In this document: piece by piece, positions 54,639 to 64,000 of the stretch
How the letters are laid out: every line of letters begins with the position of its first letter
Numbering within the stretch: the stretch's first letter is position 1
Position numbers and translations under genes: made by a program
From: Pilatotrama ljubarskyi
Taxonomy: Eukaryota > Basidiomycota > Agaricomycetes > Polyporales > Polyporaceae
Reading direction: 5' to 3'
Assembly (NCBI GenBank): GCA_022385805.1
Contig: MU277706.1
Location: forward strand, 27,591-91,590
DNA: 64,000 nt
The notes under the pieces: model-generated
Seen by the model: the letters and a program-made list of their open reading frames with translations, nothing else
The model's database searches: none
What the model was told of the DNA's origin: nothing

Positions 54639-57600
54639 CTACTGCTTCTTCCGAGGTGCGGCAGCAGTCTCTTCGTCGTCGTCATCATCTCGGACAGCTC
54701 GCTTCTTCGGACGCTGCATGGGGCCTCCATCTAAGCTCCGGAGTCAAAGGACAAAGCATTGAGGGTACGCACCTTTCGAGGCTTCTGCTCTTCATCGTCA
54801 CCGCTGAAGAGGGCAGCATCCTCCCCTTCCGCACCCTCGCCGCCTTCCTCCGCCGACTTCTTGAGCTTGCCACGCCTCTTCTTCTGCTTCGGCTCCCCAA
54901 CAGCACCCTCGTCTCCGCTGACATTCTCGGAGCGCTTCCCACGCTTTGACTTCTTGGCCTGCTTCTCGCGCTCCTCGTCGCTCTCCAGCCGTTTCACTTC
55001 CCTCGTCCACTCAAGCGCTTGTTCGCGCGCAAGCCGACGTTCTTCCGCCAGCTTCTCTGCCTGCTTGCGCAGCTCTTCCAATCGCGCGCGCTGAGAAGGT
55101 GTACGTGAGCGTCGCCCCACGAGTAGACGTGATGGAACTCTTGGGACATACTTCTTCAGCATCTTGACGCTCCTTCTCTTGTTGCCGCCGCAGCCGCGCA
55201 GCTTCGATCTTGGCCTGCGCCTCGGCTTCCCACTGGCGCTGCGTCGAGAGGTGCTCTTCGCACCTCCGGAGCATACTCTCACCGTACTTCCGCCGCTGGT
55301 CCGCAATGTCACGGCTGTACGGAACTTGCGGCGATTTATCGGCTGCAAGAGATGCGAACAACCTGGGAAAACGTGTCATATAAGCAAACGAATGAACGGT
55401 ATGAGAATCAGGACTGACTTCTGGCCATGGGTCGCCTGCTCTATGGCCTTCTGCAGATCTTTGAGAGATCGCTTAGCCGGGGGTACGGACATGAGAAGCT
55501 CAGCCGCCTTCTGTTGGATCATGGCAATGTTGTACAACGTAGCCTTGTCCCAGGGGTTCAGGTGAAGTGCCTGGGAAGGAAAGGGGGGTAAGCACAATGG
55601 TGCCGACAGGCGATACAGCGACTCACCTTCTGCGCATACTGAAGGGCAGTGTTCATCGCGCTGAACGACTGGTCCTTGTTGGCCTTTGCGTACCATGCTC
55701 GGCATAGGCAGAGCAAGACGGGCACATTCTGGTTGCTGTAGAACCGCTTTGAAGCAGTCTCGTACTGTGTGTTGACGTCAGCACACGCGTCCCCCAAGGT
55801 CATTTGTGACATCTAGCCTCGTCCACTCACGCTCTCGATAGCCCGGTCGAACTCGTCGCGCGCGTAGTAGCAGTGCCCCATGTTCGCATACACGCTTCCG
55901 TCGTTGATCGACTCCCTGACCTTCGCAAAGATGTCCAGAGCCTCGCGCGAGTTCTTCATCCGTTTCTGCGCCTCGTCGGGAGCCATGGGCCCGAGCGCAC
56001 CCCCCAAGTTGCCAAGTGCATCCTCCGCCACGACGATCGCGAGACCCTGTGCGGCTACCGCGCACAGCGGATCCAAGTGCAAGGCCTTCTCGTAGAACTC
56101 GGCTGAACGCTGGAAACCGCGCTTGCGCTCCTCGATGCCCTTCGGCGAGCCGTCACGGTTCTCACGTGCTTGGTGGTACTGCAGCCAGCCGGCGGCACAT
56201 AATGAGTAGACGTCGTGCTTGTCGTGGTCTCGTAGGGTGAGGAAGACGAAGTCTTTGGCGGGCTTGGGAAGATTGGACTGGATCAGGAAGTGGGTGTAGA
56301 AGGCACGAATGTTGAGGTTGCTGCTCTGAGACGATAGCGCTTGTTTGATGAGGTCGTGGGCGTCGTTGTGGCGGTTCAGCTCTGCCAGCATGTTCGCTTG
56401 TCGGAGCTTGGCTAGAGAAGTATGTTTTATAGACCGTCGCACAACTCATATGGCGAGGTTCACTTACCATCGACATACTCCGGGTGCCTCGCCAGAAGCT
56501 TGTCGTACGCCTCTCTCGCTTTCGCCTCCTGACCTTGGTCTTCGTACACCCGTGCGAGGTTGTAGAGGATAGACGTGGACATCGCCTCTGCTGATGACGA
56601 GTCGAGGCCAGCGGCATTGGTGAGCGCAGTCTCGTATAGAGCCTGCGCCTCGTCAAGGTGCCCCTCCATATGCCTGAGAGCGCCGAGGTTGTTGACCAGC
56701 CTCGGTTCGGCCTTGCCGCTAGCCTCATAGTTCTTCAGGGCCTGCTTGTACGCACGCTCCATCTTCTCTAGGCTTTCCTCCTGGTAGAGCTTTGCGATCT
56801 CAATGAACATCTCGGCGTCTTCTCCGAGCTTCCGGGCCGAGGAGCTGAGAATCTGCGAGTGACCATTTGTCTGTGAGAATCCGTCTCCGGGGACGCCGAT
56901 GGCTTTGCAGACACGGTCGAATAGCTCGCGGGCACGCTTCTTCTCTTCAACCTTATCCGCACTAGATACCCCTGGTCTAGGATAAGCCCTCAATGAGGCG
57001 AGCATCGCCATGAGCTCTAGCGACTTCGGGTTGCTAGGGGTTTGGAGGAAAGTATCGAGCGTATGGATTGCGGCGGCGGTCTCATCTGGCACATCATGAG
57101 TCAAGCAGAGCAGTGGTAATCAACGGCACCCACCGTTCTTCATCTGCAGTTGTGCCAGACCGATGGTGGCTAGGACGTTGTCTTTCCTGGCCTCTTTCGC
57201 CTTCTGGAAGTGGCTCATGGCGTCACGCCTAGAGCCTTCCTTGTGGCACACTCGAGCAGCACGGATATAACCATCGCACAGTATACCCTTCACGTCGGCG
57301 AACTGGATGGTGCGCTCCGCGAGTTTGAGAGCCTACGCGCATCGCTTCAGCACTGCCAGAGACGCGCCTGTACAAGAATCACTTACCCGCTTAGTCTGGC
57401 CCTTCTGAAGGAACAGCTCGCAGAGGGCGTTGGCTGCGGCGGAGTTCTTCTGATTGGCGTTGAACGCCCTCTCGATGAGACGGGTACCTCGGAGGAACTC
57501 CTCCCTACGCTCCTCTTCTGATTGCGACTCATTCTTGCTGGAGTTGAGAGCTTCAAGACCTAACAGTAGCTGCGCGGACCAGTCTCCGGGGTTCTGGGGG

Positions 57601-58608
57601 CAATCTTGTCAGACACATATGGTGTATGTGGATTATAAAAGCATACCACTTCAATACTCCGTTGCCAGGCAGCTTTCGCTTTCGCCTTGTGGTCCATGGC
57701 CCATAGACATAGGCCGATGCCTATACGTGGGTCAGGACGGCAGTTAGGATTGAGCTGCAAGACCTTCTGGAACAGCTTCAGAGCTTGAGGGAACTGCCGG
57801 CGCGCGTAGGCAATCTTAGCCTAGTTCCACAGCGTCAAGTATGTCCTCACTATACAGCAGCAATATGAAGTTACCTTGCCTAGCAAAGCGACGACGTTCG
57901 TCGGCTTCTCCGCAAGCACTGCATCGAACGTCCGCGAGGCGTCGTCCCAGAGGCCAGAGCTCATCTGCAGCGTCCCTGCGGTTCATGTTGAACGCCGCCC
58001 TGCTGACAGAAGACATTTATACACATACCTCGCGTGAGTACAGCAAGCATGGTTCCACTCTGGCCATTCTCGGTAGCCACGCGTTCTCCGTCGTTGAAGA
58101 TACGCGCCGCTTCCTTGTTATACTCCTCCCGCAGCTTCTCAGAGATCAGGTCTTGCCCTGTGTACAGCGGCATGAGCCACGTCAGGAGATCAACGTACGT
58201 CACACTCACGGGCATTTGGAAGTTTCAGCTTGGGTGCCTTGGAAGCGCGGGCGATTTGGAGGTTCACCAGGAATGAGTACACCGGTGGGAGAGATGCTGC
58301 AGCACCGTTCGCAAGGAGCGCTACAACATAATGAGATACGACGCTGGCTACTAGGACACGGCAAACATACTCTCAAGGGCCGTCTGCGCTATCTTCTCAG
58401 CTGCATCTAGATGCCCCCTCCGCCAGTACTCCGCCGCCAGCCTCGTCCATATCCACACTTTGCACTGGCCCTCCCTCAGTACTTCAAGTAAGTCGTCGGG
58501 GTTCGGGTCGAGGTTGTCGAGTTCAATAGTGATAACCTCTTGTCCGCCGAGCTCAATGTCGATTGACCGGCCAGGTGGCGGAGGCGAAGGAGTTGCAGTG
58601 CCGTTCAT
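54639..58608 (-). CDS. CTR9: Paf1-complex TPR subunit CTR9
   Basis: Scaffold subunit of the Paf1 complex, which acts with RNA polymerase II in elongation and histone modification. Fourteen exons: 58608-58371, 58320-58210, 58157-58029, 57975-57875, 57820-57647, 57593-57387, 57332-57134, 57085-56468, 56411-55831, 55764-55627, 55570-55419, 55362-55152, 55090-54773, 54713-54639 (1,083 aa; frame closes). N terminus SIDIELGGQEVITIELDNLD is CTR9-specific. Many TPR units follow: VLTRGTLQMSSGLWDDASRT, AYARRQFPQALKLFQKVLQL, SVYANMGHCYYARDEFDRAI, NPWDKATLYNIAMIQQKAAE. Then comes the coiled coil (RRQQEKERQDAEE..., EELRKQAEKLAEERRLAREQ) and a KR/DE-rich tail. The frame through all fourteen exons is unbroken. 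A head-to-head neighbour is ADA2, 622 bp away. Confidence 0.96.
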
Positions 58609-59230
58609 GTTGCCCGAAGTCCGCGATCCCAGTCAATAGACAGTGTTTTGAAAAGCCAAGCAATGAGTTTCCACCAGGTTTCAGTACCTGGGGCAAAGCA
58701 GTGGACAGGAGAGCGGACCTCAACGGCAGGCACAGCGAGCTAGAGTGCGCCCGGCCAAGGCGTACACACCAGAAGCACTAGACGCCCAGTGACAGGCACA
58801 CCGAGGACGCGTTGTTTGGCCATGTTTGGTCCATCCGTCGGCGTCAGTCATTGTGCGCTGCGTCGCCGCCGCCGTCGACGACGACGACAACGCCAATCTC
58901 GGTTCCAGCTGTCACGACATCAACCGTGTCGCGGAGGAAACCTCTCACATCACCGCTCCTACCATCTCTCTACCGTCGAGGAGCCGCCCCGACGTCGACA
59001 AACTCGCCGCCGTCGCTGTGAACCACTTGTCCTCACTTCAGCAGACAGATTCTTCCGAAACTCGCATATTTGGAGTCCATTGCGTAGTTCTGGAGCACGC
59101 GCACCAGAAGCAACCCTCCGGGGACGTTCCTACCGGATTCCTTGGGGGCCTCTCAAGATTCACGGCCTTGGACACAATACGCTTTGTAGCCCCGGTTTCT
59201 CGGCGGAATCACTGGATTTTTTCGTGAACG
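58609..59230. promoter_or_regulatory. Divergent promoter region of CTR9 and ADA2
   Basis: 622 bp separate the start codons of CTR9 (-) and ADA2 (+). Open frames here are not convincing. It includes a (GCC/GAC)-rich stretch near 58861-58890. Shared regulation of two chromatin-complex genes is possible but inferred from spacing alone. Confidence 0.45.
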
Positions 59231-61642
59231 ATGACGGTCACACACCGGAAGAAGGCATACCAGCCAGAGGAGATCCAGAGTGCGTACGAACAGTTCCTCT
59301 CCAACTTGCGGCCCTCTCCTCTTCTACCATCTCGGGATTCTCACGCTTCTTGCTTGTGATTACGTAATAGCTGTGAGCGAGCCTGGCTTGCAGATCGAGT
59401 GCGATGGCTGCGCCTGCGACCTCACCCACTCCATCCGCATAAAATGCGCCGATCCCGCATGTGAGGTGGGAGACGGCGTCGACATCTGTCCGGCATGTTT
59501 TTGTAGCGGGAAGGAGTTTGGCACGCACAAACGCGGCCATGCCTACCGCGTGGTGGTAAGTCGCCGCGATGACCATCGCGTGGCCTGCGCATATAATGAC
59601 TGTTTGCCCATCCTAGGAACTGCACTCTTATCCGATCTTCGTGGAAGACTGGGGTGCGGACGAGTAAGTGCCATACTCTCGAACCCTGTGATCCTCACTC
59701 ACATGTTCCAGGGAGCTGCTGCTCCTCGAGGGCATCTCTCTACAAGGTCTTGGTAACTGGCAAGCCATATCGGAACATGTCGGGACACGAACCAAAGAGG
59801 AGGTCGAGAAACACTATAATGATGTCTATATAGAGTCGCCAAACTGGCCACTGCCTGTTCGTACCCTTTCCCTCTCCCCATGCCTACCGCCCAGCTGACC
59901 CTGCGCCCTTCCTCTCAGCGCACAGATGTCGAGTTTGATATCGACCCTGCCGAGTTCCATGAGAGAAAGCGGCGACGAATATCCTCCATGACCACCACCA
60001 CCGCCCCTCCACCGAAGGCCCCGCCGGTCTCCGCACCTGGCGTGCACGAAGTGGCCACTTTCCTCCCCGGTCGCCTCGAGTTCGAGCACGAGCTCGATAA
60101 CGAGGCGGAGGATATTGTGAAGGATTTGGAGTTCGGTATATGCCTCGAGTGGGGCGGTGACCAGATTCCAGAAGACGAGAACGACCCCGACGTGAAGGCC
60201 CGTGCACGACTAGAAGAGGAGCTGAAAGCCAAAGAAGCATCACCAGGCAAACGACTGCCGAATGGGCTCATGAACGGGATGCTCAATGGTTACCACTCGA
60301 ACGGCGATACCCCAAAGCGAGACACAAGTTCGAAGCCGGATGATGAGAAGCAGGGGAGTGATACGAACGGCGACGACGCCGACGAACAAACGCAGCCGCC
60401 ACCCTTTGAGACGCCCGAGTCCTTGGAGTTCAAGCTGGCCCTCCTCGAGTCATACTATCAGCGCGTCGACAAGCGCCACGAGGCCAAGAGCATCATGTTT
60501 GATCGGGGTCTCCTGAACTACAAGCAGGTGTGTGACTAGTAAGGAAGCCATTCGGGCGCCGGCTGATGATGAGTCACCAAGATGCAAGCCGCAGACAAGA
60601 AGCGGCCAAAGGAGGAGAAAGATATCTTGCATCGCCTACGGCCCTTTGCCCGTTTGCAGACTGCGGAGGACTTCGAGCAATTCCAAGCAGACATTCTCTG
60701 TGAGTCTCCAATCACCATTTTAATACGATCGGTTTGACTCATTCACGGTCAGACGAGCACATGCTTCGCAAACGAATACAGGAGCTCCAGCACTATCGCC
60801 GCATGGGACTGCGCACGCCTGCGGACATTGAGAAGTACGAGGCGGACGTGGCGAAACGAGTAAGCGCATCTGGCCGTAACTCATTGTCATCCCCTTCTGA
60901 CAACAGGTCTCCTGCAGGCCAGCGTCAAGGCCAACCTCGCACGAGACTACTACGTCGATCGCCGCCTCGCGAACGCACGTGCCTCTTCTGTTTCCGATCC
61001 TCGTCGCGCGAGCGTCGACGGCGACCACGAGCGAGAAGCGACGCCCAAGCCAGGTGGCCCCTCAGTGAGTGGCACAGGCCCGCCCGCGCGGAAAATGCGT
61101 ACGTGGTTCCCATCGCATACTTGCGTATTGCGTAGTGCTGACGTGTCCGCGCCCCCTCAGCCGCCCCTCTCAACCTCGCCAACAGCCCCGCCCTGCACCT
61201 CCTCACGCCCGAAGAGCAGACGCTCTGCTCGCAGCTCCGCATCCTCCCCAAGCCGTACCTCGTCATCAAGGAGACGCTCGTGCGCGAGTACGCGCGGCGC
61301 GGGGGCAAGCTTCGCCGGCGCGAGGCGCGCGACCTCGTCAAGATCGACGTGAACAAGACGTCCCGCGTGTGGGACTTCCTCGTCCAGGCCGGCTTCCTCC
61401 GCGTCGGGAACACGGACGTGCAGGCCAATGCTGCCGGTGGCGGGCAGGCGGGCGCGAGTGGCGGTGGCGATTCGCACCGGCCGTCTGCTACGCCCACCCT
61501 GAGCGCCTCGCCGAGCAAAGAGTCGAACGCTCGTATATCGCCCAGACCGCCGCCGTTCACCACCGTTCCCCTAGTGTCTGCTAGTTCCTCGTCGAACATC
61601 CAGCACTCACAGTCGAGCTCGTCCTGGCCACCACCCAGCTAG
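59231..61642 (+). CDS. ADA2: SAGA/ADA complex subunit ADA2
   Basis: Adaptor of the Gcn5 acetyltransferase module. Exons 59231-59279, 59371-59555, 59617-59663, 59712-59856, 59919-60527, 60582-60699, 60753-60859, 60918-61098, 61161-61642 (640 aa; frame closes). [14 protein letters not shown] is the conserved start. Domains: ZZ zinc finger ([43 protein letters not shown]), SANT ([40 protein letters not shown]), central ADA2 helical region ([20 protein letters not shown]) and C-terminal SWIRM ([40 protein letters not shown]). Order and length match fungal ADA2. A basidiomycete-type disordered linker and a Ser/Pro-rich tail are present. Confidence 0.97.
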
Positions 61643-61816
61643 TAGACACTGGACCACGGCCCTCTCCGGGTCCCGCATACCTGACGCCATCCCCATCCGT
61701 ACCGCTATCGTGTTGTCCATTATACTCTTGTAGATTAACGCATTTGTACACTACCACCGAGCATCGCATATCTTGCATACACGTCCGTGGGTGTTCCATC
61801 GGGGCACTCTAGCAAG

Positions 61817-64000
61817 TCATGATCGCAGCGGCTCGGCGAGCAGTCTGTCTATGATGCCCATGTCGACTGGGATGTTGGCTTTTGCGAGGTAGTCGTCGTT
61901 CCTACGAGGCGCTGAGCTTCTGATTACAAGCACAGGATGCCGACCGTTGGACTCACCAGAACTGTGTGATGTGGAGATACCAGGGTCAGCGGCATGATCC
62001 TCACTGACACAAACGGGCCATGCTTACCTTGGAATAGTGTCTGTTACCGGAGTCGCATCTGTGTCGTAGAGGAATCAGCGCACTGTAACACGGGATAGTC
62101 TGCAAAGTTGGTGACTCACAGGATCGTAACGATCCGCTGGCCGTTGTTCCAGGCCAACTTCTTCACGAGCTTGATGCACGTAACGAGGTTGCATGCACTG
62201 CTGGATCCGAGGAAGAGGCCGTCGTGGTGCACCAGGTACCGGGACATCGCGACCGCTTCAGCATCCGTGACTCTGTACATCGATCAGCGGCTGCGGAGGG
62301 TAGGAGCACGCAAGGGCGATATGTACCTGAATGCATCGTCGATGATCGGAAGGGCGAGCTCAAAGTTGTGCGTCAACCTGTTGATACCGCTGACATACCG
62401 GTCAGCAAAGAGCTCCGACGCGGATGAGCAGGAATCGGCCCTCAACTCACATGCCCTCCACAACCGTATCGACCTGATGCCGCCTCTTCGTCCCCTCCGC
62501 CTCCTTCCGGTCGAACATGACGCCATATTTGACCTTGTTATACAGCCCGCTACCCTCAGGATCGGCCAGCGCGACAATGAGGGCGCTCTTCTTAGACTTG
62601 AGGTACTGGCCCGTTCCCGCGATGGTGCCGCCGGTACCTGCCCCGGAGACGAACGCGTCGACCCACCCGCTGGTCTGGCGCCAGATCTCGGGACCGGTTC
62701 CGTCGTAGTGGGCGTAGTAGTTGCTTCGGTTCTACGGTTTCAACGGTACGAATGGGCGTTAGTGGTGTCCCCGCTGCGCTACGAAGCCCACGCGCACCTC
62801 GAACTGGTCGGCGAAGAACCCGCGCGGCTTCATCGCGAACTCGCGCTCCTCCCTGGGGCTCATGAGCGCGTTGTCCGCAAGCGCTTCGTCCGCGGTCGTA
62901 GTGACTAGTACCGAGGAGGAGGCGGTAGGAATGAGGTGTCCCCGATGGTGTTCAGAGGGATGCGCAGGGTCAGGCTCAGAGCCGAATGCCTTTGCTCGTT
63001 CCCGCGCGAGGTTCTATATCCAGAGAATGTGGACGACGGACCCCGACATGCCCATGGTGGCACTCACCACAAACTATGAAGCGGCTCAGCCAATTGAGGG
63101 ATTATCAATCACGCCGTGTACATACCTGCTTCTTGTCCACGATGCTCGCTGGACGGACGCGTTCTACGTGTGCGCCTAGAGCGAGAAGGGCCTTGACCTT
63201 CTCTTCCGCAACATCGTCGGGCATGATGATAGCTACAGAGCAAGATGAACACATCGCCCACGCTACTAACATGTGTCGACATACTAGCTTCATACCCCCT
63301 GTGTTGATAAAGGATGAGCTGAGAAACGGACGGTATCGAGAAACCTACTTGGCGCGTGCAATGGTTGCAATGGAGATGCCGGTAGAACCAACCGTGCCCT
63401 CAAATATGCGAGAACCGGTATGTGGATGGAGCAGGCCGCGTTCTTCCGCATCCTCAATCACTGAAGAGAAAGCCAAAACGTGAGAAGCGGCGCTTCGCTG
63501 AAGCCGGAGCGACAGGGGAAACGTACTTCGCAGAGCTACCCGATCTTTCACGCTTCCTCCTGGATTCATGAACTTTGCGGGGTAGTCAGAGTCTGGTGTC
63601 ATTGTCTCAATCTATGAAGGATGCCAGACCTCCGCCTTGCCTAGGATTTCTACACCTAATGCATCGCTCAGGGACTTGATCCTGACTAGAGGTGTGTTGC
63701 CTAAGCAGTATTACGGGTGAAGGTTACGGTGTCAACACATGTACGAGAGCGAGGGAACAATAGCTCTAGGTTGAGAAGGGTACGAACCAATCAAGCCCGT
63801 CACGCCGTCTACGACTTCATCGCTGCGCAGCTCGATAGGACGTGGTTCGAAGTCTATCTCGACGCGTTTCCGCTTGCGCTGCTTGAAGTAATCAAGAACT
63901 GAAGTGGTCGTAAGAGACACGGCCAGACCGATGAGAACGCCGCATAGGAGGTATCTCTGGGTCGCTTTCGAGGGAAGCTTGATGAGGATGAAGCGTGGCA
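61817..64000 (-). CDS. Membrane-anchored cysteine-synthase-like PLP enzyme (5' end outside window)
   Basis: Fold-type II PLP enzyme related to O-acetylserine sulfhydrylase and closest in layout to yeast YGR012W-type proteins, which sit at the mitochondrial outer membrane (family knowledge). The gene runs off the right edge, so the start is missing. Near its N terminus is a membrane segment ([13 protein letters not shown]) at about 63955-63917 and a basic stretch (QRKRKR). Enzymatic motifs: [29 protein letters not shown] (PLP lysine), [34 protein letters not shown] (phosphate cup) and [10 protein letters not shown]. Stop at 61817-61819; several short introns. Together with the APS kinase it gives the window two sulfur-pathway genes, but they are ~50 kb apart. 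Confidence 0.88.

Noticed and set aside
1..64000. tRNA, rRNA, CRISPR arrays, bacterial-type operons or riboswitches
   Set aside because: No cloverleaf, conserved rRNA segment or regularly spaced repeat array noticed by eye; a tRNAscan run would be needed to exclude tRNAs in the long spacers.

Overview
This window reads as nuclear DNA of a filamentous basidiomycete, probably a polypore-like mushroom. The genes are GC-rich and closely packed on both strands. Nearly every one is split by very short GT-AG introns (mostly 45-105 nt), with proline/serine-rich disordered protein segments. The gene content is also fungal: a Clr4-type histone methyltransferase, an APS kinase, a Nak1/Kic1-type kinase, a secreted pepsin, a DUF3844 protein, two WOPR regulators, an F-box protein and CTR9. 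The species is not determined. I worked out exon joins by hand from splice signals and reading phase. For 18 of the 19 multi-exon genes closed inside the window the summed exons divide by three. The one exception is the CUE gene, which points to a 2-nt frameshift.

Layout. 0.3-8.4 kb: an H3K9 methyltransferase (+) meets an MGS1/WRNIP1 ATPase (-) tail to tail. 8.6-9.6 kb: a foldback transposon. 10.4-16.4 kb: pyroglutamyl peptidase and APS kinase (+), then a Ste20/GCK kinase (-). 16.4-18.7 kb: AT-richer, degenerate DNA. 18.7-26.8 kb, all (-): secreted aspartic protease, a gene-free gap, a CUE-domain protein with an apparent frameshift, a DUF3844 vacuolar-sorting-type membrane protein and a small coiled-coil protein. 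27.3-28.4 kb: TFIIA large subunit (+). 29.5-31.7 kb: a 2,155-bp near-perfect foldback element with an 8-bp target duplication. 32.0-34.5 kb: a membrane-anchored pepsin-like protein that appears to have lost its catalytic motifs. 36.6-44.1 kb: two WOPR (Gti1/Pac2) paralogues in the same orientation, separated by 4.6 kb without recognisable genes. 45.9-47.6 kb: intronless F-box protein. 48.0-50.8 kb: an unrecognised all-helical protein (+) and an unrecognised single-pass membrane protein (-). 51.2-64.0 kb: SETD6/RKM4-type methyltransferase (-), HIT zinc-finger snoRNP factor (+), CTR9 (-), ADA2 (+), and a membrane-anchored cysteine-synthase-like enzyme (-) cut by the window end.

Functional themes. 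Many genes act on chromatin and transcription: H3K9 methyltransferase, TFIIA, the two WOPR regulators, CTR9 of Paf1C and ADA2 of SAGA. Others concern ubiquitin binding (UBZ of MGS1, CUE, F-box) and sulfur metabolism (APS kinase, cysteine-synthase-like protein). I see no fungal biosynthetic cluster, CRISPR array, rRNA or convincing tRNA. The most novel items are the giant foldback with its internal step in arm identity, the WOPR pair with its long gene-free spacer, and the membrane-anchored pseudo-protease next to the foldback.
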